From NCBI GenBank assembly GCA_024691425.1, contig JAILNQ010000056.1, positions 1-64,000 of the forward strand: 64,000 nt of DNA, given 5' to 3'. The DNA comes from Lachnospiraceae bacterium (lineage in GTDB: Bacteria > Bacillota > Clostridia > Lachnospirales > Lachnospiraceae). Of this stretch, positions 1 to 7,185 are shown in pieces. Within the stretch, counting starts at the first letter, position 1. Each line of letters opens with the position of its first letter. The notes beneath the pieces were generated by a model. That model did not search any database. It worked only from the letters and a program-made list of their open reading frames with translations, and was not told the origin of the DNA. A program made the position numbers and the translations under genes.

Positions 1-1
1 A

Positions 2-1324
2 GCTCTTGATGATTACATCGATCAGTATCCTGAGTTCAGAGACAAGTGGTTCACAAAGGAAGAGTGGGATAAGTTCCGTCAGCCCGACGGTCATATCTAC
101 TGGATCAATCCTTTCGGTAACACAAAGGGTGAGACAAAGCAGACAACTCATAACGACGAAGCATTCTGGATCCAGGTCCGCGTTCGTGAGTGGGCAGGAT
201 ATCCCAAGATCCAGACAATGGATCAGTACTTCGATCTTCTGGAGAAGTATATCGCTGAGAATCCTACAATGGAAGACGGCACAGAGAACATCGCTTACAC
301 GATCCTGTGCGAAGACTGGAGATATTTCTGTCTTGAAAATGCAGGACAGTTCCTTGCAGGATATCCCAATGACGGTTCCGTTATCGTTAACAAGTCAAAC
401 ATGACTATCGAGGACTACAACACAAGCGAAGATACTATCCAGTACTTCAAGAAACTCAATGAAGAATACAACAAGGGCTTCGTAGATCCCGAGTCATTCA
501 CACAGACATATGACGAATACATCGCTAAGCTTTCAACAGGCCGCGTTCTCGGTATGGTTGACCAGTGGTGGGATTTCGCATACACGGTTAATGATTCCTT
601 CAAGCAGTCAGGTCTTGACCTGAAGGGCTGCAACTATGTTCCTCTCGGCCTTACAACAAAGGAAGGCATGGAGAACAGATGGCATACATATGATGATACT
701 GTTAACCAGGCTTCAGGTATCGCTATCACAAAAGACTGTGCAGACGTTGACAAGGCATTCAAGTTCCTCGTTGACTGTGCAATGGATCAGGAACTTCATG
801 ATCTCAGATGGTGGGGCGTAAAGGATGTTGACTACAATGTTGACGAGAACGGCTTATACTATCGTACAGACGAGCAGAGAATAAACTGGGCTGACACATC
901 ATATCAGGCTAAGCACAGATGCCAGTACTCATACTTCCCTCAGTGGCATGGAACAAGTGATGACGGCAAGAACGCTAACAAGCCCGAAGAACAGCCTTCG
1001 GAGTTCATGGTTGACATGGCTGCTCCTCTTAAGGCCTGCTTCGATGCATACGGATATACAACATATCCTCAGTTCATCGGATCAGTTCAGGAGACAAACG
1101 GACCTTGGTTCCCGATGTACTCATACTCAAACAACTTCACAACAGAGACACCCGGTGGTGTAGCTTGGGCGAAGATGGGCGAGTGCAAGCACGAATGGCT
1201 TCCTAAGGTAGTTATGGCTAAAGACTTTGATAAGGGCTGGGGCGAATACATGGCAGCATATGAAGCATGCAAGCCTGAAGACTTCATCAAAGAAATGCAG
1301 GATATCCTTGACGGATTCAAATAA
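2..1324 (+). CDS. Carbohydrate ABC transporter substrate-binding protein, LipO-like (5' end outside window)
   Basis: The C-terminal ~440 residues of an extracellular solute-binding protein for a carbohydrate importer. The frame is open from base 2, so the listed ATG at 218 is internal; the signal peptide and lipobox lie upstream of the window. The sequence is rich in Trp, Tyr and Asp, with a C-terminal region (WWGVKDVDYNVDENGLYY) typical of the large LipO-type binding proteins that pair with LplB/YtcP permeases, and exactly such permeases follow. With the GH8 enzyme at the end of the operon the ligand is probably a xylo-oligosaccharide; this is inference. Codon use is strongly biased (ATC for Ile, ACA for Thr), unlike the permeases, as expected for a highly expressed binding protein. 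A terminator-like hairpin separates it from the permeases. Confidence 0.88.
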   Translation, partial: ALDDYIDQYPEFRDKWFTKEEWDKFRQPDGHIYWINPFGNTKGETKQTTHNDEAFWIQVRVREWAGYPKIQTMDQYFDLLEKYIAENPTMEDGTENIAYTILCEDWRYFCLENAGQFLAGYPNDGSVIVNKSNMTIEDYNTSEDTIQYFKKLNEEYNKGFVDPESFTQTYDEYIAKLSTGRVLGMVDQWWDFAYTVNDSFKQSGLDLKGCNYVPLGLTTKEGMENRWHTYDDTVNQASGIAITKDCADVDKAFKFLVDCAMDQELHDLRWWGVKDVDYNVDENGLYYRTDEQRINWADTSYQAKHRCQYSYFPQWHGTSDDGKNANKPEEQPSEFMVDMAAPLKACFDAYGYTTYPQFIGSVQETNGPWFPMYSYSNNFTTETPGGVAWAKMGECKHEWLPKVVMAKDFDKGWGEYMAAYEACKPEDFIKEMQDILDGFK

Positions 1325-1339
1325 TGCAGGTAGGAGGGA

Positions 1340-1354
1340 CCCGTTGAAGACGGG
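1340..1354 (+). other. Short hairpin just after the binding-protein gene
   Basis: CCCGT-TGAAG-ACGGG forms a 5-bp stem 15 bases after the stop codon and has no T-run. It lies upstream of the stronger hairpin at 1385-1414. It may help protect the 3' end of the binding-protein mRNA; this is inference. Confidence 0.3.
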
Positions 1355-1384
1355 AGAAACCTTCTGAAATATAATTAAGAATAA

Positions 1385-1421
1385 GGCAGCAACACAGCGA
1401 CTGAGGTTGCTGCCTTTTCTT
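1385..1421 (+). terminator. Intrinsic terminator/attenuator between binding protein and permeases
   Basis: GGCAGCAAC (1385-1393) pairs perfectly with GTTGCTGCC (1406-1414) across a 12-base loop and is followed by TTTTCTT. The permease SD (AGGAG) starts shortly after. Partial read-through here would give more binding protein than permease. Confidence 0.75.
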
Positions 1422-1442
1422 AAGTTAAACAGGAGTTTTATT

Positions 1443-2384
1443 ATGGCTCAGGCAAAAACAGCAAAAAAGAAGATCAATAAATTCAGCCTGAAGGAGATGA
1501 AGAGGCAGACATTCCTCATGATCGTATCGTTCTTCATGGTTGTTTACGGAATAATATTTTATTACTGGCCTCTGACAGGCTGGCTCATGGCATTTGAAAA
1601 TTTCAAGCCTAAGAAGGGACTTCTCGGTTCAAAATTCGTCGGGCTTGATAAGTTTAAATTCCTTTTTGAGGATGATGTATTCATAAAAGTAATCAGAAAC
1701 ACGTTCGCGATGGGACTCATAAATCTCGTCTCGACAACGATCATGGCAGTGCTTTTTGCCATAATTCTTAACGAGGTAAGGCGTGCATGGATCAAGAAAC
1801 CGATCCAGACGATCTCATACCTGCCTCACTTCCTTTCATGGATCGTTGTTACCGGTATACTTCACGATTCACTTTCTGCATCCGGTATAGTAAACGATCT
1901 GCTTCTTAAATTCGGATTCGTAAATCAGGCAATCAATTTCTTCGCATTTCCCAAATATTTCTGGGGCATTGTCGCTTTCGCACAGTGCTGGAAGGAAACG
2001 GGATGGAACGCGATCATTTATCTTGCGGCGATAACGGCGATAGATCCTAACCTTTATGAGGCCGCATCGATCGATGGCGCAGACAGATTGCATAAGATAA
2101 GATATATAACGCTTCCGGGCATCAAGCCCACGTTCATGATACTTCTTCTTATGAACGTAGGTAACGTTCTTAACGCAGGGTTCGAAGTACAGTACCTTCT
2201 CGGAAACGGGCTTGTACAGTCGGTATCACAGACGATAGACATCTACGTGCTGAAATGGGGCATATCTCAGAATGACTACTCCCTCGGTACGGCGGCCGGC
2301 CTCTTCAAGAGTGCGGTCAGCATACTGCTCATAGTCATCGCTAACGAGATATCCAAGCGGTACGGCGAAGAAAGACTGTTCTAA
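1443..2384 (+). CDS. Carbohydrate ABC transporter permease, LplB-like
   Basis: Inner-membrane permease of 313 residues with about six hydrophobic segments. The EAA loop that contacts the ATPase is visible in the second half (YEAASIDGADRLHKIRYITLP). The track starts at a TTG at 1407 inside the terminator stem; ATG 1443 is preferred because AGGAG lies just upstream and the encoded start (MAQAKTAKKKINKFSLKEMKRQ) has the usual basic cytoplasmic tail. It pairs with the next gene as a permease heterodimer. No ATPase is encoded here; such importers commonly share an MsmK-like ATPase encoded elsewhere, which is family knowledge. Ile and Thr codon use is unlike that of the upstream binding protein. 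Confidence 0.92.
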   Translation: MAQAKTAKKKINKFSLKEMKRQTFLMIVSFFMVVYGIIFYYWPLTGWLMAFENFKPKKGLLGSKFVGLDKFKFLFEDDVFIKVIRNTFAMGLINLVSTTIMAVLFAIILNEVRRAWIKKPIQTISYLPHFLSWIVVTGILHDSLSASGIVNDLLLKFGFVNQAINFFAFPKYFWGIVAFAQCWKETGWNAIIYLAAITAIDPNLYEAASIDGADRLHKIRYITLPGIKPTFMILLLMNVGNVLNAGFEVQYLLGNGLVQSVSQTIDIYVLKWGISQNDYSLGTAAGLFKSAVSILLIVIANEISKRYGEERLF

Positions 2385-2396
2385 GGGGGATTCATC

Positions 2397-3308
2397 ATGA
2401 GAGAAGATAGTACGCATAAAAGTTACAAGATAAGAGGAACCGCGAGCGATAAGGTGCTTACCGTTGTCGTAATCATTTTCCTGTTATCGTTCACGGTCGT
2501 AACGCTATATCCCGTAATAAACACGGTTGCACTGTCATTCAATGACGGAATTGATGCGGTTCGCGGAGGGATTTACCTGATCCCGCGTAAGTTCTCAATG
2601 AAGAACTATAAGACGGTTATGGAAATGCAGAACATATGGACGGGAGCAAAGATAACGGTTTGCAGAACTGTCCTTGCAACGGTAACTTCGCTTATCGCTA
2701 ATGCTCTCCTTGCATTCGTAGTAAGCCGTAAGAGATTCCTGTTCAAGTCAGGTCTTTCACTTTTCTGGGTCATCACGATGTACGTTAACGGCGGAATGAT
2801 TCCGATATTCCTCCTTTACAAGAATCTCGGACTTACCGGAACGTTCCATGTTTATTGGATACCCGGTATGATAAGCGCTTTCAACATGCTTGTGATGAGA
2901 ACGTACATGGAAGGCATACCTGAAAGTCTTGAGGAATCCGCGCAGCTTGACGGAGCAGGATACTGGACGATTTTCGCGAGGATTATTTCCCCGCTGTGCA
3001 AACCGGTTTACGCTACAGTTGCATTGTTCATAGCTGTATGGCAGTGGAACTCATGGTTCGATGCGATGCTCTACAACCGTATGAAGACTGAGTATACGAC
3101 TCTTCAGTACGAGCTTATGAAACTGCTTTCGTCAGTCATGCAGCAGAGCGGAAGCGCAGAGAACGCAAAGAACGGTGCGGCGACGATCACGCCGGTCACA
3201 ATAAGGGCCGCGGCAACGGTAGTTACGATGCTTCCTATCGTCTGCCTGTATCCTTTCCTTCAGAGATACTTCGTTACCGGCCTTACCATCGGCGGTGTTA
3301 AGGAATGA
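2397..3308 (+). CDS. Carbohydrate ABC transporter permease, YtcP-like
   Basis: Second permease, 303 residues, about six membrane segments, with the EAA-loop sequence ESLEESAQLDGAGYWTIF near residues 180-200. The N-terminal region (ALSFNDGIDAVRGGIYLIPRKFSMKNY) is typical of the YtcP/AraQ branch. The start is supported by AAGGGGGA seven bases upstream, 12 bases after the previous stop. Its stop overlaps the start of the GH8 gene by four bases (ATGA), so transport and hydrolysis are translationally coupled. No ATP-binding subunit lies in the operon. Confidence 0.92.
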   Translation: MREDSTHKSYKIRGTASDKVLTVVVIIFLLSFTVVTLYPVINTVALSFNDGIDAVRGGIYLIPRKFSMKNYKTVMEMQNIWTGAKITVCRTVLATVTSLIANALLAFVVSRKRFLFKSGLSLFWVITMYVNGGMIPIFLLYKNLGLTGTFHVYWIPGMISAFNMLVMRTYMEGIPESLEESAQLDGAGYWTIFARIISPLCKPVYATVALFIAVWQWNSWFDAMLYNRMKTEYTTLQYELMKLLSSVMQQSGSAENAKNGAATITPVTIRAAATVVTMLPIVCLYPFLQRYFVTGLTIGGVKE

Positions 3309-4465
3309 CAGGTTCAAGTCTGAACGGAATATATATCAATTTTTTCGAAAAAGCGGGATATTCTCCCGAGGAGACCGACAAGAGGCTGGAGGAAATCTTC
3401 AGAACGCTTTTCTATGGCTCTGAGGACGAGAGGATATATCATCCGGTCGGCGATGATATGGGTTATATCGTCGATACCGGCAACATTGATGCAAGAACTG
3501 AGGGCATGTCATACGGAATGATGATGTGCGTGCAGCTGAATCATAAAGAGGAGTTCGACCGTATATGGAAGTGGGCCAGGACCTATATGTACATGGAGTC
3601 CGGCAGACATGCAGGGTTCTTCTGCTGGTCTAACGCTCTGGACGGCAGCAGGAATTCGGACGGTCCGGCTCCCGACGGAGAGGAATACTTTGCCATGGCG
3701 CTCCTGTTCGCTTCGCACCGCTGGGGTGACGGCGAAGGGATTTTCAATTATAGCCGGGAAGCCTGCGAGCTCCTTCACAGCATGATAAGAGAGGGCGAAG
3801 GCGAAAGAGGCCGGGGGATGTTTGATCGGGATAATTATCTGATCAGGTTCATTCCCGAGGTCGATTTCACGGATCCGTCATACCATCTTCCGCATTTTTA
3901 CGAACTGTTCTCGAAATGGGCATATCCCATGGACCGCACGTTTTATGCCAATGCAGCTTCTGCAAGCCGTAGTTTCTGGCATAAGGCATGCCATGAGATT
4001 TCGGGACTTTGCAGCGAGTATTCATATTATGACGGCACGCCGTACGAACAGGGCGCCGAAAAATGGGGAAAGCATGACTGGTATTATTCCGATGCTTACC
4101 GCACGATCATGAACATAGCGCTTGATCATATCTGGTTCGGAAGAGATAGCTGGCAGGAGGAAGAAGGCAAAAAGTTCTTAAGGTGCATGACTGAAAGCGT
4201 AGGCGCGGCCCGATGGGACAAGGTGCTTGACTGGGACGGAACCATAAGGGAAGAGGACGCGCTTCATCCCCTGGCCGTTATAGCTACAAATGCTACGGCT
4301 TCCGTGCTTATTGAAGAGAGCGGCACTAAAGATGCAGAAAATGCTCTGCAGGCGCTTAAACGATTCTGGGAAACGCCGCTTCGCACGGGCAACAGACGCT
4401 ACTACGACAACTGCCTTTACATGTTCTCATTCATGATCTTAAGCGGCAGATACAGAATCTGGTAG
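3305..4465 (+). CDS. Reducing-end xylose-releasing exo-oligoxylanase (Rex), GH8
   Basis: Glycoside hydrolase family 8 enzyme of 386 residues without a signal peptide, so cytoplasmic. The signature DARTEGMSYGMMM carries the presumed general acid (Glu ~66), and the Asp in YYSDAYRT (~263) fits the catalytic base. Family knowledge: Rex enzymes (EC 3.2.1.156) remove xylose from the reducing end of short xylo-oligosaccharides and are about this length, unlike secreted GH8 cellulases or chitosanases. The gene overlaps the upstream permease by four bases, so the importer most likely brings in xylo-oligosaccharides that this enzyme shortens. The exact substrate cannot be read from sequence alone. Confidence 0.88.
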   Translation: MTGSSLNGIYINFFEKAGYSPEETDKRLEEIFRTLFYGSEDERIYHPVGDDMGYIVDTGNIDARTEGMSYGMMMCVQLNHKEEFDRIWKWARTYMYMESGRHAGFFCWSNALDGSRNSDGPAPDGEEYFAMALLFASHRWGDGEGIFNYSREACELLHSMIREGEGERGRGMFDRDNYLIRFIPEVDFTDPSYHLPHFYELFSKWAYPMDRTFYANAASASRSFWHKACHEISGLCSEYSYYDGTPYEQGAEKWGKHDWYYSDAYRTIMNIALDHIWFGRDSWQEEEGKKFLRCMTESVGAARWDKVLDWDGTIREEDALHPLAVIATNATASVLIEESGTKDAENALQALKRFWETPLRTGNRRYYDNCLYMFSFMILSGRYRIW

Positions 4466-4491
4466 ATGGATCAGATAAATGGATTAACAGC

Positions 4492-4518
4492 GCTCCGGCC
4501 GGTCGCCGGGGCGTTTTC
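4492..4518 (+). terminator. Intrinsic terminator after the xylo-oligosaccharide operon
   Basis: GCTCCGGC (4492-4499) pairs with GCCGGGGC (4505-4512), including one G-U pair, across loop CGGTC and followed by GTTTTC. It ends the importer-GH8 operon before the next gene. Confidence 0.65.
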
Positions 4519-4544
4519 TGTCGGCGAGCCTTCCGGAGAAAATC

Positions 4545-5339
4545 ATGACCCTGCAGAGTTTGCGCGATATGGCACGGTGTGGTAATATGTTATGCGGTAT
4601 GTGTAAAGACGGTAACGACAGAATCTGCCTTTTCGCGGTACGTATGTATGCTCTGGCGCTTGATGCGCCGGAAAGTTTCCTTGCGAAGTGGTATGAAAAG
4701 ATGCCGGAAGATCGGAAGGCCAGGGCGGACAGGTTCAGGCATGAGAGCGGAAGGAAGTGCTGCATCATCTCTTATGCGCTTCTTACCCATGCAGTCCGTG
4801 AACTTGCAAAAGATCTTGATGGAATATTTACCGTACCTTCCGGTCCGCTTCCGATCAAAGTATCCGAAGACGGAAAACCATACTTTGAAAACATCCCGGT
4901 ATGCTTCAATATTTCGCATTCAGGCGAAAGGGTTGCGGTTGCGCTCTCCCCGATGAACGTCGGATGTGATGTCGAGAGGAAAAGGAAGGATACGATAAAG
5001 ATCGCGGAGCGTTTTTTTTCGGCAGAGGAATACGAAAGACTGAAAAAAATATCGGATACGGAAGAGCAGAATGCCGAATTCACCCGCATGTGGACGCTGA
5101 AAGAAAGCGCAGTGAAATGCTGCGGAGAAGGAATACGGCATGAGTTCAGCGATTTTTCCGTAATGGATGCTAATGGAAATACATACGGAAGCATAAAGCT
5201 TTCCGGTTTTGATGAAACATATTACCTGAAAGAATACGAGGGTGACAGCATTTACAGCTACAGTGTCTGCAGCGCCTATGACATAATGGAAGATGAGATG
5301 AGACGCATCAGGATCGATGCGCAAGGAGCAATGAGATGA
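4545..5339 (+). CDS. 4'-phosphopantetheinyl transferase, Sfp type
   Basis: Transfers 4'-phosphopantetheine from CoA to the serine of carrier proteins. The 264-residue protein shows the usual Sfp-family motifs in order: FNISHSG (~125), GCDVE with the Mg-binding acidic pair (~140), FSAEEY (~158) and WTLKESAVK (~185), where most relatives have WxxKEA. CGGAGA lies six bases before ATG 4545; internal Mets within the first 19 residues are alternative starts. It overlaps the following gene by four bases (ATGA). No polyketide or nonribosomal peptide genes are nearby, so its carrier-protein target is unknown; it may serve a distant cluster or stand in for AcpS. Confidence 0.9.
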   Translation: MTLQSLRDMARCGNMLCGMCKDGNDRICLFAVRMYALALDAPESFLAKWYEKMPEDRKARADRFRHESGRKCCIISYALLTHAVRELAKDLDGIFTVPSGPLPIKVSEDGKPYFENIPVCFNISHSGERVAVALSPMNVGCDVERKRKDTIKIAERFFSAEEYERLKKISDTEEQNAEFTRMWTLKESAVKCCGEGIRHEFSDFSVMDANGNTYGSIKLSGFDETYYLKEYEGDSIYSYSVCSAYDIMEDEMRRIRIDAQGAMR

Positions 5340-6778
5340 GTGATGAATTCAAAATGAGCCAGAATGATGCAGAGTGCTTTGAGAACCGTCCCGTGACGAT
5401 GAATGAAGGTAACAACCTTCTTCAGATCGAGGAGCATATGTACATTCTTGATGACGTTGCAAAACCCAACGTCTTCAGGAATATGTTCCCGTACTCGGAA
5501 GTTCCGAAGATTCCTTTCAATGACAGGATCGTTCCTCATAACATGCCGAAGGATATATGGATAACCGATACGACTTTCCGTGACGGACAGCAGTCGAGAG
5601 CACCTTATACGACAGAGCAGATAGTCACTATATACGATTACCTTCACCGCCTCGGCGGACCGAACGGCATGATACGCGCGAGCGAATTCTTCCTTTATTC
5701 GAAGAAGGACAGGGATGCTGTCATGAAGTGCATGGAAAGGGGATACAAGTATCCGGAGGTCACGAGCTGGATAAGGGCGAGCAAAGAGGATTTCAAGCTC
5801 GTCAAGGAACTCGGGATGCCCGAGACCGGAATACTCGTCAGCTGCAGCGACTATCATATCTTCCTGAAGCTTAAGATGACAAGAAAGCAGGCAATGGACC
5901 ACTATTTAAGCGTCGTGCGTGACTGCCTTGAGGAAGGTATTTCGGTAAGATGCCATCTCGAGGACATCACAAGGGCGGACATATACGGATACGTTGTTCC
6001 GTTCTGTCTTGAGCTCATGAAGCTCATGGAAGAGTACAAGATACCGATCAAAGTCAGGGCATGCGATACGATGGGTTACGGCGTCAACTATCCCGGTGCT
6101 GTTATACCGAGAAGCGTGCAGGGAATAATCTATGCGATACATACGCATGCCGGAGTTCCGTGCGAGCTCATCGAATGGCACGGCCACAATGATTTTTACA
6201 AAGCGGTATCGAATTCGACGACGGCATGGCTGTACGGCTGCTGCGGTGTCAACACATCGCTTTTCGGAATCGGCGAACGTACCGGAAATACTCCGCTCGA
6301 GGCGATGGTGTTCGAGTATGCGCAGCTGCGCGGAACGCTGAACGGAATGGACACGAGAGTCATCACCGAGCTGGCCGAGTATTACGAGAAGGAGATCGGT
6401 TACGAGATTCCTCCCCGCACTCCTTTCGTCGGAAAGAATTTCAACGTTACGAGAGCCGGGATCCACGCGGACGGGCTTCTTAAGAACGAGGAGATATACA
6501 ACATATTCGATACGGAAAAATTCCTGAACAGGCCGGTTCTGTGCGCAGTTTCGAACACGTCAGGTCTTGCCGGGATAGCACATTGGATAAATACATACTA
6601 CAAGCTCAGCGAGGATAAGCATTATTCGAAAAATGACGATCTGATCATAGAGCTCAAGAAGTGGGTCGACGAGCAGTATGACGAAGGGCGCGTGACGGTG
6701 CTCACCGACGGCGAGCTCGTAGAGCAGATAGATATGACATGCAGCAAGCTCGGCGTACCAGTGCCTTCAGAACGCTGA
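5336..6778 (+). CDS. DRE-TIM acyltransferase, probable Re-type citrate synthase
   Basis: A 480-residue member of the isopropylmalate synthase/homocitrate synthase family. The catalytic-barrel signature is DTTFRDGQQ (~78), and the metal-binding HGHND occurs near residue 284. The second signature region (GERTGNTPLEAMV) and HADGLLKNEEIYNIFDT follow. It lacks the long LeuA regulatory domain and has QQ rather than EQ in the DxTLRDGEQ motif. These traits, with the MPKDIWITDTTF and LHRLGGPNG segments, match the clostridial Re-citrate synthase branch as I recall it from Clostridium kluyveri; that enzyme condenses oxaloacetate and acetyl-CoA with opposite stereochemistry to ordinary citrate synthase. 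2-Isopropylmalate or citramalate synthase remains possible. It is translationally coupled to the upstream phosphopantetheinyl transferase, an unusual partner. Confidence 0.68.
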   Translation: MSDEFKMSQNDAECFENRPVTMNEGNNLLQIEEHMYILDDVAKPNVFRNMFPYSEVPKIPFNDRIVPHNMPKDIWITDTTFRDGQQSRAPYTTEQIVTIYDYLHRLGGPNGMIRASEFFLYSKKDRDAVMKCMERGYKYPEVTSWIRASKEDFKLVKELGMPETGILVSCSDYHIFLKLKMTRKQAMDHYLSVVRDCLEEGISVRCHLEDITRADIYGYVVPFCLELMKLMEEYKIPIKVRACDTMGYGVNYPGAVIPRSVQGIIYAIHTHAGVPCELIEWHGHNDFYKAVSNSTTAWLYGCCGVNTSLFGIGERTGNTPLEAMVFEYAQLRGTLNGMDTRVITELAEYYEKEIGYEIPPRTPFVGKNFNVTRAGIHADGLLKNEEIYNIFDTEKFLNRPVLCAVSNTSGLAGIAHWINTYYKLSEDKHYSKNDDLIIELKKWVDEQYDEGRVTVLTDGELVEQIDMTCSKLGVPVPSER

Positions 6779-6842
6779 AAGAGCGTATAGCGCTGACGGT
6801 CTGCCGGGATATTTACGGCAGCTGAAAAAATATGAAAACATA

Positions 6843-6870
6843 TTGACACCTGCTTCGGCAGGTGTATAAT
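6843..6870 (+). promoter_or_regulatory. Sigma-70 type promoter with a perfect dyad filling the spacer
   Basis: TTGACA (6843-6848) and TATAAT (6865-6870) are both consensus and separated by 16 bases. ACACCTGC (6846-6853) and GCAGGTGT (6858-6865) form a perfect 8-bp inverted repeat around TTCG that touches both hexamers. It drives the metal-efflux operon. Confidence 0.82.
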
Positions 6871-6880
6871 ATAATCAAAT

Positions 6881-6900
6881 ATATGAATAAATGTTCATAT
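6881..6900 (+). promoter_or_regulatory. ArsR/SmtB-type operator
   Basis: ATATGAATAAATGTTCATAT has 7-base inverted arms (ATATGAA/TTCATAT) and closely resembles operators of SmtB/CzrA-like repressors. It lies from about +4 to +24 relative to the predicted start of transcription, where a bound repressor would block the promoter. The likely ligand is the ArsR protein at 9170. Confidence 0.75.
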
Positions 6901-6925
6901 ATAAAAATAAAAAGGAGATATGATC

Positions 6926-7144
6926 ATGACAAAAACATACGGAATAGAAGTTGACTGTGCAAACTGCGCGAACAAAATGGAGCAGGCCGCAAAGGACACC
7001 GACGGAGTGAAGGACTGCACTGTCAATTTCATGGCTCTTAAGATGAACGTTGAGTTCGAGGAAGGCGCCGATGAGAAGAGCGTAATGCAGGCCGTGCTGA
7101 AGAACTGCAAGAAGGTTGAGGATGACTGCGAGATTTTCATCTGA
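6926..7144 (+). CDS. Small HMA-domain metal-binding protein (metallochaperone-like)
   Basis: A free-standing heavy-metal-associated domain of 72 residues with the ferredoxin-like fold signature and a CxxC-type site (VDCANCANKM) near residue 11. The C-terminal DDCEIFI adds another Cys and acidic residues. ATG 6920 is only two bases after the SD (AGGAG), so ATG 6926 is preferred. It precedes a P1B ATPase that lacks its own N-terminal HMA domain, so this protein probably delivers metal to, or acts as the detached N-domain of, that pump. Expression should be metal-induced through the promoter and operator just upstream. Confidence 0.85.
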   Translation: MTKTYGIEVDCANCANKMEQAAKDTDGVKDCTVNFMALKMNVEFEEGADEKSVMQAVLKNCKKVEDDCEIFI

Positions 7145-7185
7145 CCATCACCGAAAATGATCGTTTTCCAAGGGAGATAGGACAA

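Noticed and set aside
5276-5902. 208-residue minus-strand ORF over the citrate synthase candidate
   Set aside because: Antisense to a conserved enzyme, with no SD or domain.
5336-6778. Annotation as 2-isopropylmalate synthase (leuA)
   Set aside because: It lacks the LeuA regulatory domain and no leucine genes are nearby; sequence style fits Re-citrate synthase better, though this is not proved.
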